A stretch of DNA of 5,804 nt from contig DAHXMK010000028.1 in the NCBI GenBank assembly GCA_027365515.1, positions 1-5,804 of the forward strand, written 5' to 3'. This document shows positions 5,804-5,804 of the stretch, piece after piece. This DNA is from Candidatus Aminicenantota bacterium. Its GTDB lineage: Bacteria; Acidobacteriota; UBA4820; DSQY01. Position 1 is the first letter of the stretch. Every line of letters begins with the position of its first letter. The position numbers were made by a program, and so were the translations under genes. The notes below the pieces were generated by a model that saw nothing but the letters and a program-made list of their open reading frames with translations, was not told the origin of the DNA and made no database searches.

Positions 5804-5804
5804 G

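Overview
The window looks like an ordinary chromosomal segment of a GC-rich, Gram-negative (diderm) bacterium. The diderm call rests on an outer-membrane-type polysaccharide export protein tail followed by a Wzc/GumC-type co-polymerase fused to a tyrosine kinase. The lineage cannot be fixed from sequence alone. An ATCase without a regulatory-chain gene, directly overlapped by a class I dihydroorotase gene, fits Desulfobacterota, Nitrospirota, Aquificota and related groups. This is inference.

The left half is on the + strand and concerns the cell surface. Positions 1-153 are the 3' end of a polysaccharide export (SLBB/Wza-like) gene. One base after its stop comes a 711-residue Wzz domain plus BY-kinase (155-2290) with a striking nine-tyrosine tail. 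A short gap (2291-2363) carries a near-consensus sigma70 promoter (TTGACA, 17-bp spacer, TATATT). It drives a 165-residue secreted protein of unknown function (2364-2861), followed by a strong intrinsic terminator (2889-2919). Together, the first two genes would form the export and chain-length-control end of an exopolysaccharide operon. The small secreted protein has its own transcription start.

The right half is on the - strand and converges on that terminator. Reading right to left, it holds the last 32 codons of an unidentified basic-tailed protein (5705-5803), pyrB (4773-5708), pyrC (3509-4789) and a tadA-type tRNA adenosine deaminase (2929-3390). The first three overlap (4 bp and 17 bp), so they are probably translationally coupled. 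PyrB and PyrC catalyse consecutive steps of de novo UMP synthesis, from carbamoyl phosphate plus aspartate to carbamoyl aspartate to dihydroorotate. tadA follows after 118 bp, and whether it is cotranscribed is open.

I see no CRISPR array, tRNA, rRNA, insertion sequence or phage gene. No clearly novel system is visible. The most unusual items are the kinase tail and its altered oligomerisation motif, the unknown secreted protein with its own strong promoter, and a tiny open frame that bridges the kinase and secreted-protein genes with ATGA overlaps at both ends.
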